From NCBI GenBank assembly GCA_905182275.1, contig CAJJAU010000001.1, forward strand, positions 1 to 64,000: 64,000 nucleotides of DNA, in the 5' to 3' direction. Shown one piece after another: positions 50,864-59,550 of the stretch. Within the stretch, counting starts at the first letter, position 1; the number at the start of each line of letters is the position of its first letter. This DNA is from a gamma proteobacterium HTCC2207. GTDB lineage: Bacteria > Pseudomonadota > Gammaproteobacteria > Pseudomonadales > Porticoccaceae. The translations under genes were made by a program, and so were the position numbers. The notes under the pieces were generated by a model, which saw nothing but the letters and a program-made list of their open reading frames with translations, searched no databases and was not told the origin of the DNA.

Positions 50864-52708
50864 CTAGTTAGTTAATGTCTCCGCGATCCAGCTCTTTACT
50901 TGCCTCTCGAGCATGCTCAATGGTAAAGCACCGCCACTTAACACTGTATCGTGAAATGCTCTTATATCGAACTTATCACCTAACTGCTCTTCCGAAATCT
51001 TGCGTAAGCGCTGAATCTCGATCATACCAATCTTATAAGCCGTGGCCTGACCGGGAATAACTAGGTAACGACGAACTTCAGTCTCAATGGTTTGCAGTGG
51101 CGCTGGTGAGTTCTCTGCGAAGAAATCAACCGCGTCCTGCTGTGACCATTGCTTATGATGCATACCAGTGTCCACAACCAAGCGAATAGCCCTCCAAATC
51201 TCACTACCTAAACGTCCAAAGTCAGAGCCTAACGTCACATAAGTATTTGGCATTTCTTTGGCTAAGGCCTCGGTGTAGAGCGCCCAACCTTCGCTATAGG
51301 CAGTGCTGCCCGCTTGAGTGCGGAACTTTGGAATTCCCTGAAGTTCTTGCGCGATGGAGATTTGCATGTGATGCCCTGGCAATCCCTCATGGTAAGCGAT
51401 CACCTCTAGCTCATTTTTGGGCATGGCCTTCATATCTGAAAGGTGCGCGTAATAAACACCCGGCCGAGAACCATCTGGAGTGCCACGATAATAGTGCTGT
51501 GGTGCGCCATCTTGTTCACGAAACGCTTCAACGCGCTTGACCACTAAATCAGCCTTAGGCAAGATACCAAAATAGCTAGGCAGCTCTTTCTTAAGGTTTT
51601 CAATGGCAGCGGTAGCATCATCAATATAGGCTTGCCGCCCTTCATCGGTGTTGTCATAGTAGTATTTTTCATCATCTTTGCTGTCTCTAATCTTGGCAAA
51701 GTATTCTTGTAGGGTACCCTCAAAACCATCTTTCTCCTTGATGACTTCCATTTCACCGCGAATGCGCTTGACCTCATCAAGACCCAACTGATGAATTTCT
51801 TCAGCGCTCATGTCAGTGGTAGTAATACTTTTAAGCCGATACTCATAATAGGCCGCACCGTCCGGCAGTGCATGCACACCTTGTGCACTCTCACTGGTGT
51901 TTTTTATGTCGTCGTTCATAAAGGCAATCAAGTTTTGATAACCAGGAGCAAGATTATCAACCAGTGCGCTGCGCGTGGTCGCTAGCAGTGCAGCGCCCTG
52001 CTCTTTTGTGATGACGCCTGATTCAACCAATACAGCGGTCTTAGCTTTGGCATCAGCCCAGAGGGATGAGTCGTCGCTGCCTGTGTCAAATGGAACCCCT
52101 GAAATGATTGACTGGGCTTCCTTAACAACGATCTCATAGGCGAAACGCGGGGGACGAACACCCTCTAATGCAGCGAGCTTTGCTTGATCGGTAAGCTCGG
52201 TCATCGCGCCGCCGATGGCGCTAAGACGCGACACGTAGTCTTTCATGTCTTGCTCGGTCTCGACCGAATGATAATTCATCATTAGCGTTGGAAAAAACGA
52301 ATGGGTGCCGTTCATTTGATGAAAAGCATAGCCACGACGCATAAAGGCCTTACCGGCTAACCCAGACTCATATTGATGCTCCCAGAGGTCATAAGAGATC
52401 TTGGCCGCATCGCTAAGCTTGCTGTAGTCAAAGGTAGTCTTCATTTCTTGAACAGAATTGCCCTTCCACTGGAGTGTCTCTAACTGAGCAGTCTCACTCA
52501 TGTCATCAATTTCGTTGTATCGCTCCTTGCGACCTTGAAAGGTTAAACCCAGAGGGCTCATCATTAGGCCTTCTTCGTATTTCACCTCAAACCATGCATT
52601 AAGTTTTTCAGTCTCAGATTGCTGATCTACGACAGCTTCTAAAGAGGATTGATTCCCACAGGAGGTTAGAAAAAAACAAGTCATTACAGTTAAAAGTAGT
52701 TGGCGCAT
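50864..52708 (-). CDS. DUF885 family predicted metallopeptidase lipoprotein
   Basis: A 614-residue protein with a signal peptide and lipobox LTSC (Cys17), so anchored in the envelope. DUF885 members are predicted zinc peptidases of the gluzincin type: the motif YHEGLPGHHMQISIAQ carries the HExxxHH-like metal ligands, and YSEGWALYTEALAKEM supplies the downstream glutamate. Other family phrases are PSYFGILPKADLVVKR and YLVIPGQATAYKIGMIEI. GAGGA lies before ATG 52708. It is divergent from prc; the two envelope proteases share an upstream region with a 19-bp palindrome. Confidence 0.9.
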   Translation of the reverse strand: MRQLLLTVMTCFFLTSCGNQSSLEAVVDQQSETEKLNAWFEVKYEEGLMMSPLGLTFQGRKERYNEIDDMSETAQLETLQWKGNSVQEMKTTFDYSKLSDAAKISYDLWEHQYESGLAGKAFMRRGYAFHQMNGTHSFFPTLMMNYHSVETEQDMKDYVSRLSAIGGAMTELTDQAKLAALEGVRPPRFAYEIVVKEAQSIISGVPFDTGSDDSSLWADAKAKTAVLVESGVITKEQGAALLATTRSALVDNLAPGYQNLIAFMNDDIKNTSESAQGVHALPDGAAYYEYRLKSITTTDMSAEEIHQLGLDEVKRIRGEMEVIKEKDGFEGTLQEYFAKIRDSKDDEKYYYDNTDEGRQAYIDDATAAIENLKKELPSYFGILPKADLVVKRVEAFREQDGAPQHYYRGTPDGSRPGVYYAHLSDMKAMPKNELEVIAYHEGLPGHHMQISIAQELQGIPKFRTQAGSTAYSEGWALYTEALAKEMPNTYVTLGSDFGRLGSEIWRAIRLVVDTGMHHKQWSQQDAVDFFAENSPAPLQTIETEVRRYLVIPGQATAYKIGMIEIQRLRKISEEQLGDKFDIRAFHDTVLSGGALPLSMLERQVKSWIAETLTN

Positions 52709-52756
52709 AGATTCCTCAGTATTGTGATTTCCATATAACTAAGTCCAATGGTTGCC

Positions 52757-52775
52757 ATTGGCATCGAATGCCAAT
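52757..52775. promoter_or_regulatory. Palindrome between the DUF885 peptidase and prc
   Basis: ATTGGCAT at 52757-52764 is the reverse complement of ATGCCAAT at 52768-52775, with a 3-nt centre CGA. It lies 49 bp upstream of the DUF885 start, in the 217-bp divergent gap. Close by, ATTGCAAGAT (52779-52788) is nearly repeated at 52797-52807. No T-run is present, which favours an operator over a terminator. Confidence 0.5.
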
Positions 52776-52925
52776 CTTATTGCAAGATGATTAGAGATTG
52801 CAAAGATATTTTACTGGGTACCGCCATGTAATTTCAAAGCCTGTTAAATCGCCTATTAATAGCGCTTAGCGTCTATCCATTCTCGTCACTTCTGGTAAAC
52901 TTTGGGTAACTTCAAGGGAAATGTT

Positions 52926-55139
52926 ATGCGCCAATACTTATCAATGTTAACGGCTTTGGGCCTATTGTTTGTTGCCATGGCTTGGCATCCGAATACCGTG
53001 GCTAACACTGCCATCAAAACTGAAGATGGACAATCCTCAGTGTATCGTGAGGTACTTGAGCGTTTAGCGAGCCGGCATTACAGAACTCAGAAGGTGGATG
53101 ACAGGCTCTCCGAGCGTTATCTTGACGAATATATTGGTCTTCTCGATGCAGGCAAAAATTACTTGTTACAGTCTGATATCGACGAGTTTGAGCAGTGGCG
53201 ACTAAAGCTGGATGACTTGGCAAAACGCGGTAACATCAAGCCTGGATTTATCATGTTCAATCGCTTGCGAGACCGTGCTATAGCTCAGCTTCAGTCGAAT
53301 ATTGCGGTACTAGATGACTCTGAGTTTCAATTTGATTACCAGGGTCAGAAGACCATTGTCTTGGATCCAGATGATCGCGAATGGTTTACCTCACCTGATG
53401 CCGCGTCGGTATTTTGGGAGAAGCGAATGACCGATGCGATGATTCGCCTACTACTCAACGAAAAGGACCCCGAAGAAGCCAGAGAATTGCTCACTAAGCG
53501 TTATAAGAATCAAATGAAACAATTTGACCAGCGTGACAGCCAAGATGTGTTTCAACTGTACGTTAACGCCCTGGGTTCTTTATATGATCCACATACCGCC
53601 TACTTCAGCCCCAGAACCAATGAAAACTTTAAGATCAATATGTCTTTGTCGCTCACTGGTATTGGCGCAGAATTAACCACAGAGGATGATTACACCAAGG
53701 TTAGTCGCCTGATATCAGGAGGCCCTGCCGACATTCAAGGTTCTCTTAAAGCCGAGGATAAGATAGTCGGTGTTGGCCAGTCTGATAATGACATTGTCGA
53801 TGTTGTTGGCTGGCGCCTTGATGAGGTTGTTGAGCTTATTCGCGGTGAGAAAGACTCCACGGTGCGCCTTGAAATAATTCCATCTAAGGGCGATAGCAGC
53901 AACACTAAAACTATATCGATTGTCAGAGACAAGGTAAAACTAGAGGACAAGTCAGCCCAGAGTAAGATTTTAGAGATAGACATGAATGGGCAGCAGTACA
54001 AACTTGGGGTAATTGATATTCCCGCTTTCTATATGGATTTTGAAGCTTATAGAGCGCGAGATCCAGAGTACAAAAGTACCACTCGTGATGTTTATAACTT
54101 GGTTGAAGAATTAACCGAGGCCAAGGTTGATGGTATTGTCTTAGACTTGCGTAATAACGGTGGTGGCTCTCTCTATGAAGCCACGTCACTGACCGATTTG
54201 TTTATCGATTATGGGCCGGTAGTGCAGATTAGAGACGCCAAGCAAAAGGTGTACCGTAATCATCGCGCCTCGAGACGTGCGGCGTACAGCGGCCCTTTGA
54301 TTGTCGTGATCAATCGGCTCAGCGCATCAGCGTCAGAGATTTTTGCTGGCGCTCTACAAGATTATGGCCGCGCACTGATTGTTGGTACCCAGACTTTCGG
54401 TAAGGGTACCGTGCAAGATGTAACGGCGCTCAGTGAAGGTCAGCTTAAAATGACCATTTCTAAGTTCTATCGCGTGTCTGGCGACAGTACACAACACCGC
54501 GGCGTCATTCCTGACATTGCGTTTCCGTCCTTGCATGACATTGAGAAAATCGGTGAGAGCGAGCAGGACAATGCCCTACCCTGGGATCGCATTCATCGAG
54601 TACCTCACCAAGCACAGGATCAGTTGAGCCCCTTTATCGCGCCTCTCACTAAGTCGCACCTGGAACGTCGCAGCGCTGACCCGGATTTAGCGAGTCTAGT
54701 AGAAAAAATCGAATTGAGTGATGCCTGGGGTACAGAAAAATCATTGTCACTAAACCTGGACAACCGACGAGCGCGAAGTGAGCGCTGGGATGTAGGGCTT
54801 TTCGAGTTAGAAAATCGTCGCTTGGTCGCCAAGGGTCTGGAGCCCTATGCGGATCTCACTGCATGGAAAGACAGTGGTGAAGACGCAGAAGAAAGCACTG
54901 ATTCAGAGGCTTCAGAGCAATCAACCGATGATTCTGAGCCACAGCAAGTAACTGGCGATACCGATGTCGAACTAGCGCTAGAACAGGCCAAAGAAGAAGA
55001 GGAAGACGAGGATATTGCCGAATCCGACCCTATGCTATTTGAAGCTGGTAAGGTATTGAGCGAGCAGATACAACTGCAGACACAAACTAATAGCCAGCGC
55101 TTAGCACTGATGAAAAAAACCGAAGAGACTAGTTTATGA
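52926..55139 (+). CDS. prc: Carboxy-terminal (tail-specific) protease Prc
   Basis: A 737-residue periplasmic S41 protease that degrades ssrA-tagged and unfolded proteins and regulates cell-wall enzymes. A signal peptide (MRQYLSMLTALGLLFVAMAWH) is followed by an N-terminal helical domain, a PDZ domain (LTGIGAELTTEDDYTKVSRLISGGPADIQGSLKAEDKI) near 235-310, and the S41 core with the catalytic serine in NRLSASASEIFAGA and the lysine in TQTFGKGTVQDV. The C-terminal Tsp-specific domain ends in an acidic, Q/E-rich stretch. AAGGGAA sits five bases before ATG 52926. xthA overlaps its stop by 4 bp. Confidence 0.95.
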   Translation: MRQYLSMLTALGLLFVAMAWHPNTVANTAIKTEDGQSSVYREVLERLASRHYRTQKVDDRLSERYLDEYIGLLDAGKNYLLQSDIDEFEQWRLKLDDLAKRGNIKPGFIMFNRLRDRAIAQLQSNIAVLDDSEFQFDYQGQKTIVLDPDDREWFTSPDAASVFWEKRMTDAMIRLLLNEKDPEEARELLTKRYKNQMKQFDQRDSQDVFQLYVNALGSLYDPHTAYFSPRTNENFKINMSLSLTGIGAELTTEDDYTKVSRLISGGPADIQGSLKAEDKIVGVGQSDNDIVDVVGWRLDEVVELIRGEKDSTVRLEIIPSKGDSSNTKTISIVRDKVKLEDKSAQSKILEIDMNGQQYKLGVIDIPAFYMDFEAYRARDPEYKSTTRDVYNLVEELTEAKVDGIVLDLRNNGGGSLYEATSLTDLFIDYGPVVQIRDAKQKVYRNHRASRRAAYSGPLIVVINRLSASASEIFAGALQDYGRALIVGTQTFGKGTVQDVTALSEGQLKMTISKFYRVSGDSTQHRGVIPDIAFPSLHDIEKIGESEQDNALPWDRIHRVPHQAQDQLSPFIAPLTKSHLERRSADPDLASLVEKIELSDAWGTEKSLSLNLDNRRARSERWDVGLFELENRRLVAKGLEPYADLTAWKDSGEDAEESTDSEASEQSTDDSEPQQVTGDTDVELALEQAKEEEEDEDIAESDPMLFEAGKVLSEQIQLQTQTNSQRLALMKKTEETSL

Positions 55140-55960
55140 GCGCACCGGTTAAGGTAATTTCATTTAATGTTAACGGCATTCGCGCTAGATTACACCAGCT
55201 AGAGCATGTGCTTGCACAGCATAAGCCTGATGTTATTGGCCTTCAGGAAATTAAAGTTAGCGATGAAGATTTTCCCATCGAAGCGGTCACAGCAATGGGC
55301 TATAAAGTGGACTTTTTTGGCCAAAAAGGCCACTACGGTGTGGCCATGTTGAGTAAAATTGATGCTACCGCAATCACCCGTGGATTTCCCACTGACAATG
55401 AAGATTCGCAACGTCGTATGATTCATGGCGAATATCACTTTAACAATCAAGTCTTACACGTGATCAATGGGTACTTTCCTCAAGGTGAGAGTCGCAAGCA
55501 CCCTACTAAGTTTCCGGCCAAAGAAAAGTACTATGCTGATCTAATGCGCTATGTAAAAGATACCTTTGGTGCCGATGACAAAGTCATTGTCATGGGTGAT
55601 ATGAATGTGGCGGCCGCTGACGCTGATGTTGGCATCAAGCCTGAAAATGCTAAGCGCTGGTTACAGCGCGGAATATGCTGCTTTCTACCCGAGGAGCGTG
55701 AATGGCTTAGCCGACTAATGGATTGTGGCCTTGTCGATACGTTCAGACATATGAATAGCCATGATGATACATCTTTTAGTTGGTTTGATTATCGTAGTCG
55801 CGGCTATGAACAAGAACCAAAGCGTGGCCTGCGTATTGACCTGGTGCTTGCTTCTAATGCGCTGATGAGCCACTTGGTTGGAACGGGCATAGACTTTGAA
55901 GCGCGAGCCTTTGAAAAGCCCTCAGATCACTGCCCTATTTGGGCCGACTTCAAACTGTAA
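55136..55960 (+). CDS. xthA: Exodeoxyribonuclease III
   Basis: A 274-residue EEP-superfamily nuclease: AP endonuclease and 3'-5' exonuclease in base excision repair. Motifs: KVISFNVNGIRARLHQLE, GLQEIKVSDEDFP with the metal glutamate, GHYGVAMLSK, NGYFPQGESRKHPTKFPAKEKYY, VMGDMNVAAADADVGI and the C-terminal DHCPIWADF with the catalytic histidine. ATG 55136 forms an ATGA overlap with the prc stop, so the genes are translationally coupled. Confidence 0.95.
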   Translation: MSAPVKVISFNVNGIRARLHQLEHVLAQHKPDVIGLQEIKVSDEDFPIEAVTAMGYKVDFFGQKGHYGVAMLSKIDATAITRGFPTDNEDSQRRMIHGEYHFNNQVLHVINGYFPQGESRKHPTKFPAKEKYYADLMRYVKDTFGADDKVIVMGDMNVAAADADVGIKPENAKRWLQRGICCFLPEEREWLSRLMDCGLVDTFRHMNSHDDTSFSWFDYRSRGYEQEPKRGLRIDLVLASNALMSHLVGTGIDFEARAFEKPSDHCPIWADFKL

Positions 55961-56028
55961 GCGGTATTTTCCTCAGCCCTGTCAACCATATCAACCGCTT
56001 TACGTTTTGAATACTTAAGGAGGCTAAT

Positions 56029-56541
56029 GTGGCCCAGCTTATGTCAGCTTTGATACCGATCGTTCTACTGACATTGTCCGTAGGCGCAGTGGCTGATTCT
56101 GGAGAGAATAAGGGTGGCGCAATAAACATAAACGAACCTGTGGTAACAAAAAGTAACGGTAGTCATCGTAAAAATGAGACTTTATTGGCTCAGAGCAATG
56201 CCAGAACCATCCGCACAGACCATGGCGCAGTGGCGGCAAAGCTAGCACGTAAACCAAGGCATAACAGCAGCTTTTGGGATGAGTTTTACAGTACAGAGAA
56301 GGTTTTCCTGTGGGTGCCTGTTAACTATAAGGGCACATTTAGACGGAGGGAAATATATAGGCAATATACTGGCGCTACTTCTGATCGTTTTTACATGCAG
56401 CACTTGAAACACTACCAGAGGCAAGTTGACCACAAAAACCTGGCGACTGATCTTGGACATGATCCAAGTCAAGACTATGCAGAATGGCTGTACATAATGT
56501 ACCGCATTGATCTTGACGGTCTAGTGGATGGGGTCAATTAG
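56029..56541 (+). CDS. Secreted protein of unknown function upstream of an ECF sigma factor
   Basis: A 170-residue protein starting at GTG 56029, five bases after a perfect AAGGAGG. A signal peptide (MAQLMSALIPIVLLTLSVGAVA) is followed by a low-complexity polar part and then a tryptophan/tyrosine-rich domain: FWDEFYSTEKVFLWVPVNYKGTFRRREIYRQYTG and DYAEWLYIMYRIDLDGL. No family recognised. The sigma-factor gene begins 3 bp after its stop, and a small membrane protein follows, so this could be the extracytoplasmic input or a product of that regulatory unit. Not encoded in any conserved operon I know. Confidence 0.78.
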   Translation: MAQLMSALIPIVLLTLSVGAVADSGENKGGAININEPVVTKSNGSHRKNETLLAQSNARTIRTDHGAVAAKLARKPRHNSSFWDEFYSTEKVFLWVPVNYKGTFRRREIYRQYTGATSDRFYMQHLKHYQRQVDHKNLATDLGHDPSQDYAEWLYIMYRIDLDGLVDGVN

Positions 56542-56544
56542 CGA

Positions 56545-57171
56545 ATGAACACTAGTGGCGACAAACAAAATGAGTGTAATCAGGTGAGTATTACCAGCGA
56601 GCAAAAACAAGTCTCTGCCGAGTTGAGCTACAAAACCCTTGAAGAATTCCTAAAGTTTATTGAGAAGCGTGCATTTCATATGGCGCGCCTTAGCACCAGC
56701 CACACCGAAGATGCCCACGATATCATTCAAGATGCAATGTACAAGCTGGTAGAGAAATACTCAGACAAAACGCCTACCGATTGGAAGCCTCTCTTTTATA
56801 GAATATTACACAGCAAAATTACTGACTATTACCGTCGCAAGTCGGTGCGAGATAAAGTTTTTCCGTGGAAAAAAGCAGACGATCAAGAGTCCGAAGATTA
56901 TCTGGCGGCGCAATTGAATCAAGGCATCAGCCTGAGTTCGGGCGAGCCGGCTAACATGCTGTTACGTGGGCAACATGCACAACAGCTTACTAACGCAATT
57001 CAACAACTACCATTGCGCCAACAGCAAGCTTTTATGTTGCGCTGCTGGGAGGGACTCAGTACTAAGGAGACAGCAACGGCCATGGGTTGTACTCAGGGAA
57101 GCGTGAAAACGCATTACTCAAGGGCTATGACGAGGCTGCGCGACATATTAGGAGAATATTATGAGCAATAA
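56545..57171 (+). CDS. ECF (sigma-70 family) RNA polymerase sigma factor
   Basis: A 208-residue sigma factor lacking regions 1 and 3. Region 2 spans about 30-100: FEKRAF-type helix, SHTEDAHDIIQDAMYKLVEKY (region 2.2) and the DYYRRKSVRDKVF segment after WKPLFYRILHSKI (regions 2.3-2.4). Region 4 (about 155-205) is LPLRQQQAFMLRCWEGLSTKETATAMGCTQGSVKTHYSRAMTRLRDIL. It starts 3 bp after the secreted-protein gene and its last 11 bp overlap the membrane-protein gene, a tight three-gene unit. Its target promoters and signal are unknown. Confidence 0.9.
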   Translation: MNTSGDKQNECNQVSITSEQKQVSAELSYKTLEEFLKFIEKRAFHMARLSTSHTEDAHDIIQDAMYKLVEKYSDKTPTDWKPLFYRILHSKITDYYRRKSVRDKVFPWKKADDQESEDYLAAQLNQGISLSSGEPANMLLRGQHAQQLTNAIQQLPLRQQQAFMLRCWEGLSTKETATAMGCTQGSVKTHYSRAMTRLRDILGEYYEQ

Positions 57172-57514
57172 AATTGACCAAGAAATCTACCAAGATGACT
57201 TAGAGTATATTGAGCAAAACACGCACAGTAGAGATTTGTTTCGACTAGCGCAGGCCCGGAGGGTCGCCATGAGCCAGACAAACAGACGGCCAAACATTAG
57301 TAACTGGTTAGCAGCCACTGCCTGCTGCTGTGGCCTCACGTTTCTTGTCATGGCGCCGCTCAATGACCAGTCGACACCCGCAGTAGAACCTATAGTGGCC
57401 GGTGTACAACTCATTGAATCAAGCGATGGCGAGGCTATTAGCGAATTTGACAGTATGGGCTTTTATTATTGGTTAGACATTTATGACGCAGAGTTAGTCG
57501 CTAATAATGACTAG
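57161..57514 (+). CDS. Small single-pass membrane protein, probable sigma-factor partner (anti-sigma-like)
   Basis: A 117-residue protein overlapping the sigma gene by 11 bp; GGAG precedes ATG 57161. An N-terminal cytoplasmic segment of about 45 residues (DDLEYIEQNTHSRDLFRLAQARRVAM) is followed by one membrane helix, WLAATACCCGLTFLVMAPL, and a short periplasmic tail ending FYYWLDIYDAELV. Topology and position are those of short anti-sigma factors, but it has no zinc-binding HxxxCxxC motif, so the assignment is by context only. A bidirectional terminator follows. Confidence 0.8.
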   Translation: MSNKIDQEIYQDDLEYIEQNTHSRDLFRLAQARRVAMSQTNRRPNISNWLAATACCCGLTFLVMAPLNDQSTPAVEPIVAGVQLIESSDGEAISEFDSMGFYYWLDIYDAELVANND

Positions 57515-57544
57515 CTGATGGTACACAGGTGTTACCTAGAAACT

Positions 57545-57570
57545 AAAAAAGGCCCCGGAGGGCCTTTTTT
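57545..57570. terminator. Bidirectional terminator between the ECF unit and etfA
   Basis: AAAAAAGGCCC at 57545-57555 pairs with GGGCCTTTTTT at 57560-57570 around CGGA. T-runs result on both strands, serving the rightward ECF genes and the leftward etfBA genes. Confidence 0.9.
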
Positions 57571-57596
57571 ATGTAGCAGATTTACTTAAGTAATCA

Positions 57597-58526
57597 CTAC
57601 AGCGCTGCTTCAAACTCCGGTAAAGCATCGAACAGATCAGCAACCAAGCCATAATCAGCGACCGAAAATATCGGTGCATCTTCGTCTTTGTTTATCGCCA
57701 CAATGACTTTACTGTCCTTCATGCCCGCCAAGTGCTGTATCGCGCCTGAAATACCCACCGCGACATAGAGGTCTGGAGCGACGATCTTGCCCGTCTGCCC
57801 TACCTGCATGTCGTTAGGTACAAAACCGGCATCAACCGCAGCGCGTGATGCTCCAATAGCGGCACCCAACTTGTCAGCTATGCCATCAAGAAGTGCAAAG
57901 TTTTCACCATTTCCCATGCCGCGTCCACCAGAGATAACCACTTCAGCTGCGGTCAATTCGGGACGGTCTGATTTAGCAACCGCTTCGCTAACAAAGCTTG
58001 ATTTACCGGCGTCATGCTCACCAGTCACTGCTTCTATAGCGGCAGCACCACCCTCTGCAGGACATGCATCAAATGCTGTTCCACGCACAACAATAACCTT
58101 GATTGCATCACTACTTTTCACCGTGGCAATAACGTTACCCGCATAAATAGGACGCTTGAACGTATCGGCATCTACCACCGCAGAGATATCCGAGATTGCT
58201 TGAACGTCTAACAAGGCTGCAGCACGAGGCATAATGTTTTTAGCATTACTAGTCGAGGTTGCTAGAATATGGCTATAACCAGCGCCTAGATTTGCTACAA
58301 GAAGAGCAACATTTTCGGCCAAGGCGTGCGCATAAGCTGCAGAGTCAGCGAGTAGAACTTTAGCAACGCCCATTACCTGAGCGGCTTGATCAGCGACTGC
58401 GCTACACCCATGTCCTGCGACTAAAATATGCACATCACCACCGATAACACCAGCGGCAGTAACGGAATTTAAGGTTGCAACGTTTAAAGTGCTATTGTCG
58501 TGTTCAGCAACAATTAAAATACTCAT
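57597..58526 (-). CDS. etfA: Electron transfer flavoprotein alpha subunit
   Basis: A 309-residue FAD-binding subunit. The N-terminal domain begins [15 protein letters not shown]. The C-terminal FAD domain shows [74 protein letters not shown], the ETF-alpha signature. ETF takes electrons from acyl-CoA and other dehydrogenases and passes them to ETF-quinone oxidoreductase, whose gene lies just to the right. The start overlaps the etfB stop by 4 bp (ATGA). Confidence 0.96.
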   Translation of the reverse strand: MSILIVAEHDNSTLNVATLNSVTAAGVIGGDVHILVAGHGCSAVADQAAQVMGVAKVLLADSAAYAHALAENVALLVANLGAGYSHILATSTSNAKNIMPRAAALLDVQAISDISAVVDADTFKRPIYAGNVIATVKSSDAIKVIVVRGTAFDACPAEGGAAAIEAVTGEHDAGKSSFVSEAVAKSDRPELTAAEVVISGGRGMGNGENFALLDGIADKLGAAIGASRAAVDAGFVPNDMQVGQTGKIVAPDLYVAVGISGAIQHLAGMKDSKVIVAINKDEDAPIFSVADYGLVADLFDALPEFEAAL

Positions 58527-59275
58527 GAGATCACCTTCGCTTCATTTTTCAGTTTATCAACTAATTGCGCAACATCATCAACCTTAATACCTGCTTGCCG
58601 CTCTGCTGGTAGCTCAACACTTAGCTGAGTCACTCTTGGCGTGACATCAACGCCGAGGTCTGCTGGAGTAGTGTTATCTAAAGGCTTCTTCTTTGCTTTC
58701 ATAATATTAGGAAGTGATGCGTAGCGCGGCTCATTCAATCGCAAATCAGCGGTTACAATCAATGGTAATGACAATGTGAGAGTCTGTAAGCCACCATCTA
58801 CTTCACGAGTCACACTGGCATTAGCGCCATCGATAACCAGCTCAGATGCAAAGGTAGCCTGGCCAATACCCATCAGGGCCGCCAGCATTTGACCTGTTTG
58901 ATTATTATCACCATCAATGGCCTGCTTGCCCATCAAGATGATATCGGGAGACTCTGCATCGCAAATCGCCTTTAAGCATTTAGCGATTGAAAGTGGTTCT
59001 AAGGTTTCATCGGTTGATACCAAAATAGCTCTGTCCGCGCCAAGTGCTAGGGCCGTACGCAACTGTTCTTGTGACTGCTGAGCGCCTACGGTGACCGCGA
59101 CTATTTCCGTCGCAACACCTTTCTCTTTGAGGCGCACAGCCTCTTCCACGGCTATCTCGCAGAACGGGTTAATCGACATTTTTACGTTCGCCAAGTCGAC
59201 GCCACTACCGTCTGCTTTGGGCCTCACTTTAACGTTGTAATCAACGACGCGTTTAACGGCTACCAGAACTTTCAT
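58523..59275 (-). CDS. etfB: Electron transfer flavoprotein beta subunit
   Basis: A 250-residue partner of EtfA that binds AMP. It begins [27 protein letters not shown] and contains [46 protein letters not shown] and the family signature [48 protein letters not shown] 59275 is six bases after AAAGG; the ATG at 59281 would touch the ribosome binding site, so the shorter form is preferred. Divergent from etf-QO. Confidence 0.96.
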   Translation of the reverse strand: MKVLVAVKRVVDYNVKVRPKADGSGVDLANVKMSINPFCEIAVEEAVRLKEKGVATEIVAVTVGAQQSQEQLRTALALGADRAILVSTDETLEPLSIAKCLKAICDAESPDIILMGKQAIDGDNNQTGQMLAALMGIGQATFASELVIDGANASVTREVDGGLQTLTLSLPLIVTADLRLNEPRYASLPNIMKAKKKPLDNTTPADLGVDVTPRVTQLSVELPAERQAGIKVDDVAQLVDKLKNEAKVIS

Positions 59276-59550
59276 GGTCATCCTTTCTAAATCAGTAAAT
59301 AATTTGGAGGCTGTAGCTGCTAAGCGTTGCTAGAAGCCAGTGTTTTCAGCTCGCTATAGTGCCCAAAAAGTGTAAATAAATCAACTCAGAAGTCACTCTG
59401 TTTCGACCCACGGGTCAGCTTTAAAACCGCATAAGCTCTATGAATTGCGCTTATTTATGTTCAATATAGTTTAGCCTGTATGATAAACTCGCAAGAATCA
59501 TACTCAACGTGCAAATAGAATTCTGGAGTCGCAGTTTGGAAAGAGAATCA
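59276..59550. other. 275-bp divergent regulatory gap between etfB and etf-QO
   Basis: No gene. GACCC at 59405-59409 and GGGTC at 59412-59416 form a short inverted repeat in the middle, a candidate operator. TATGAT at 59479-59484 could be the -10 of etf-QO, but its -35 is poor. An open frame upstream of the etf-QO start begins at 59509, but the family-like start is ATG 59551. Confidence 0.4.
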
